The notes under the pieces: generated by a model
What the model saw: the letters and a program-made list of their open reading frames with translations, nothing else
The model's database searches: none
What the model was told of the DNA's origin: nothing
Translations under genes and position numbers: made by a program
In this document: one piece after another, positions 63,980 through 64,000 of the stretch
Position numbering within the stretch: position 1 is the stretch's first letter
Layout of the letters: every line of letters begins with the position of its first letter
Source of the DNA: Thermoclostridium stercorarium subsp. stercorarium DSM 8532
GTDB lineage: Bacteria; Bacillota; Clostridia; DSM-8532
Assembly: GCF_000331995.1 (NCBI RefSeq)
Contig: NC_020134.1
Span: 310,001-374,000, forward strand
Direction: 5' to 3'
Length of the DNA: 64,000 nucleotides

Positions 63980-64000
63980 AGGGAGGAGAAAATCCTCCCT
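63980..64000 (+). terminator. Terminator at the window end (cut)
   Basis: AGGGAGGA (63980-63987) pairs with TCCTCCCT (63993-64000) around GAAAA; the window ends before the T-run can be seen. Confidence 0.75.

Overview
The window looks like chromosome of an anaerobic, spore-forming clostridium that degrades plant polysaccharides. The evidence is Gram-positive style AGGAGG/GGGGTG ribosome-binding sites, sigma-A promoters, a perfect Firmicutes LexA box at uvrA, an FMN riboswitch ahead of ribU, the adaptor mecA, and two intracellular-type GH3 beta-glucosidases resembling clostridial BglB. The relationship to thermophilic cellulolytic Clostridia (Acetivibrio/Thermoclostridium-like) is inference from protein resemblance, not a database result.

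Layout. 1-10.4 kb: glycerate kinase behind a promoter that contains a cre-like site, SOS-controlled uvrA with a YjbQ-family gene, the riboflavin riboswitch and ribU, a hot-dog thioesterase, DUF421 and GNAT genes on the minus strand, ROK glucokinase, truA and a coupled small gene. 10.4-18.6 kb: a long leader and an isolated rpoB-rpoC pair, without rplJ/rplL before it or rpsL/rpsG after it. 18.6-25 kb: small membrane, metal-binding and signalling-like genes, including a cytoplasmic BMP-domain protein with a ParB-like N-terminus and a DUF6320/acyltransferase pair. 25-32.4 kb: homoserine dehydrogenase, a heterodimeric ABC exporter with a divergent AraC regulator, ybaB-recR. 32.4-36.3 kb: AT-rich accessory DNA with a P-loop kinase, GH3 beta-glucosidase no. 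1, an IS-like hairpin and a decayed small ORF.

36.3-46.4 kb: the most interesting part, a ten-gene type III CRISPR-Cas operon (III-D-like). The order is cas6, an HD-less GGDD cas10, a Cas7/Csm3-like gene, a csx10-like gene, a csm2-like small subunit, three more Cas7-like RAMP genes, an unrecognised gene with a basic low-complexity tail, and a 601-residue protein that fuses a CARF domain and a HEPN RNase to a C-terminal Csx20 domain. No CRISPR array and no cas1/cas2 are present in the window. Cas10 would make cyclic oligoadenylate on target binding, the CARF-HEPN part would respond by cutting RNA, and the fused Csx20 domain, a proposed ring nuclease, could switch the signal off. That would be a self-limiting effector in a single chain.

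46.5-53.7 kb: a sugar isomerase/epimerase and a D-2-hydroxyacid dehydrogenase, a long untranslated leader and GH3 no. 2, a LysE exporter, galU, mecA. 53.9-61.5 kb: the classical cell-shape and division cluster maf-mreBCD-mrdA(PBP2)-minCDE, ending in a methylglyoxal-synthase-like gene that lacks the family's catalytic residues. 61.5-64 kb: a divergent pair, a propeller-like protein with a coiled coil and a Cys-containing protein with a very charged tail. Start codons below were chosen by ribosome-binding-site spacing and family N-termini, so several are internal to the longest open frame.
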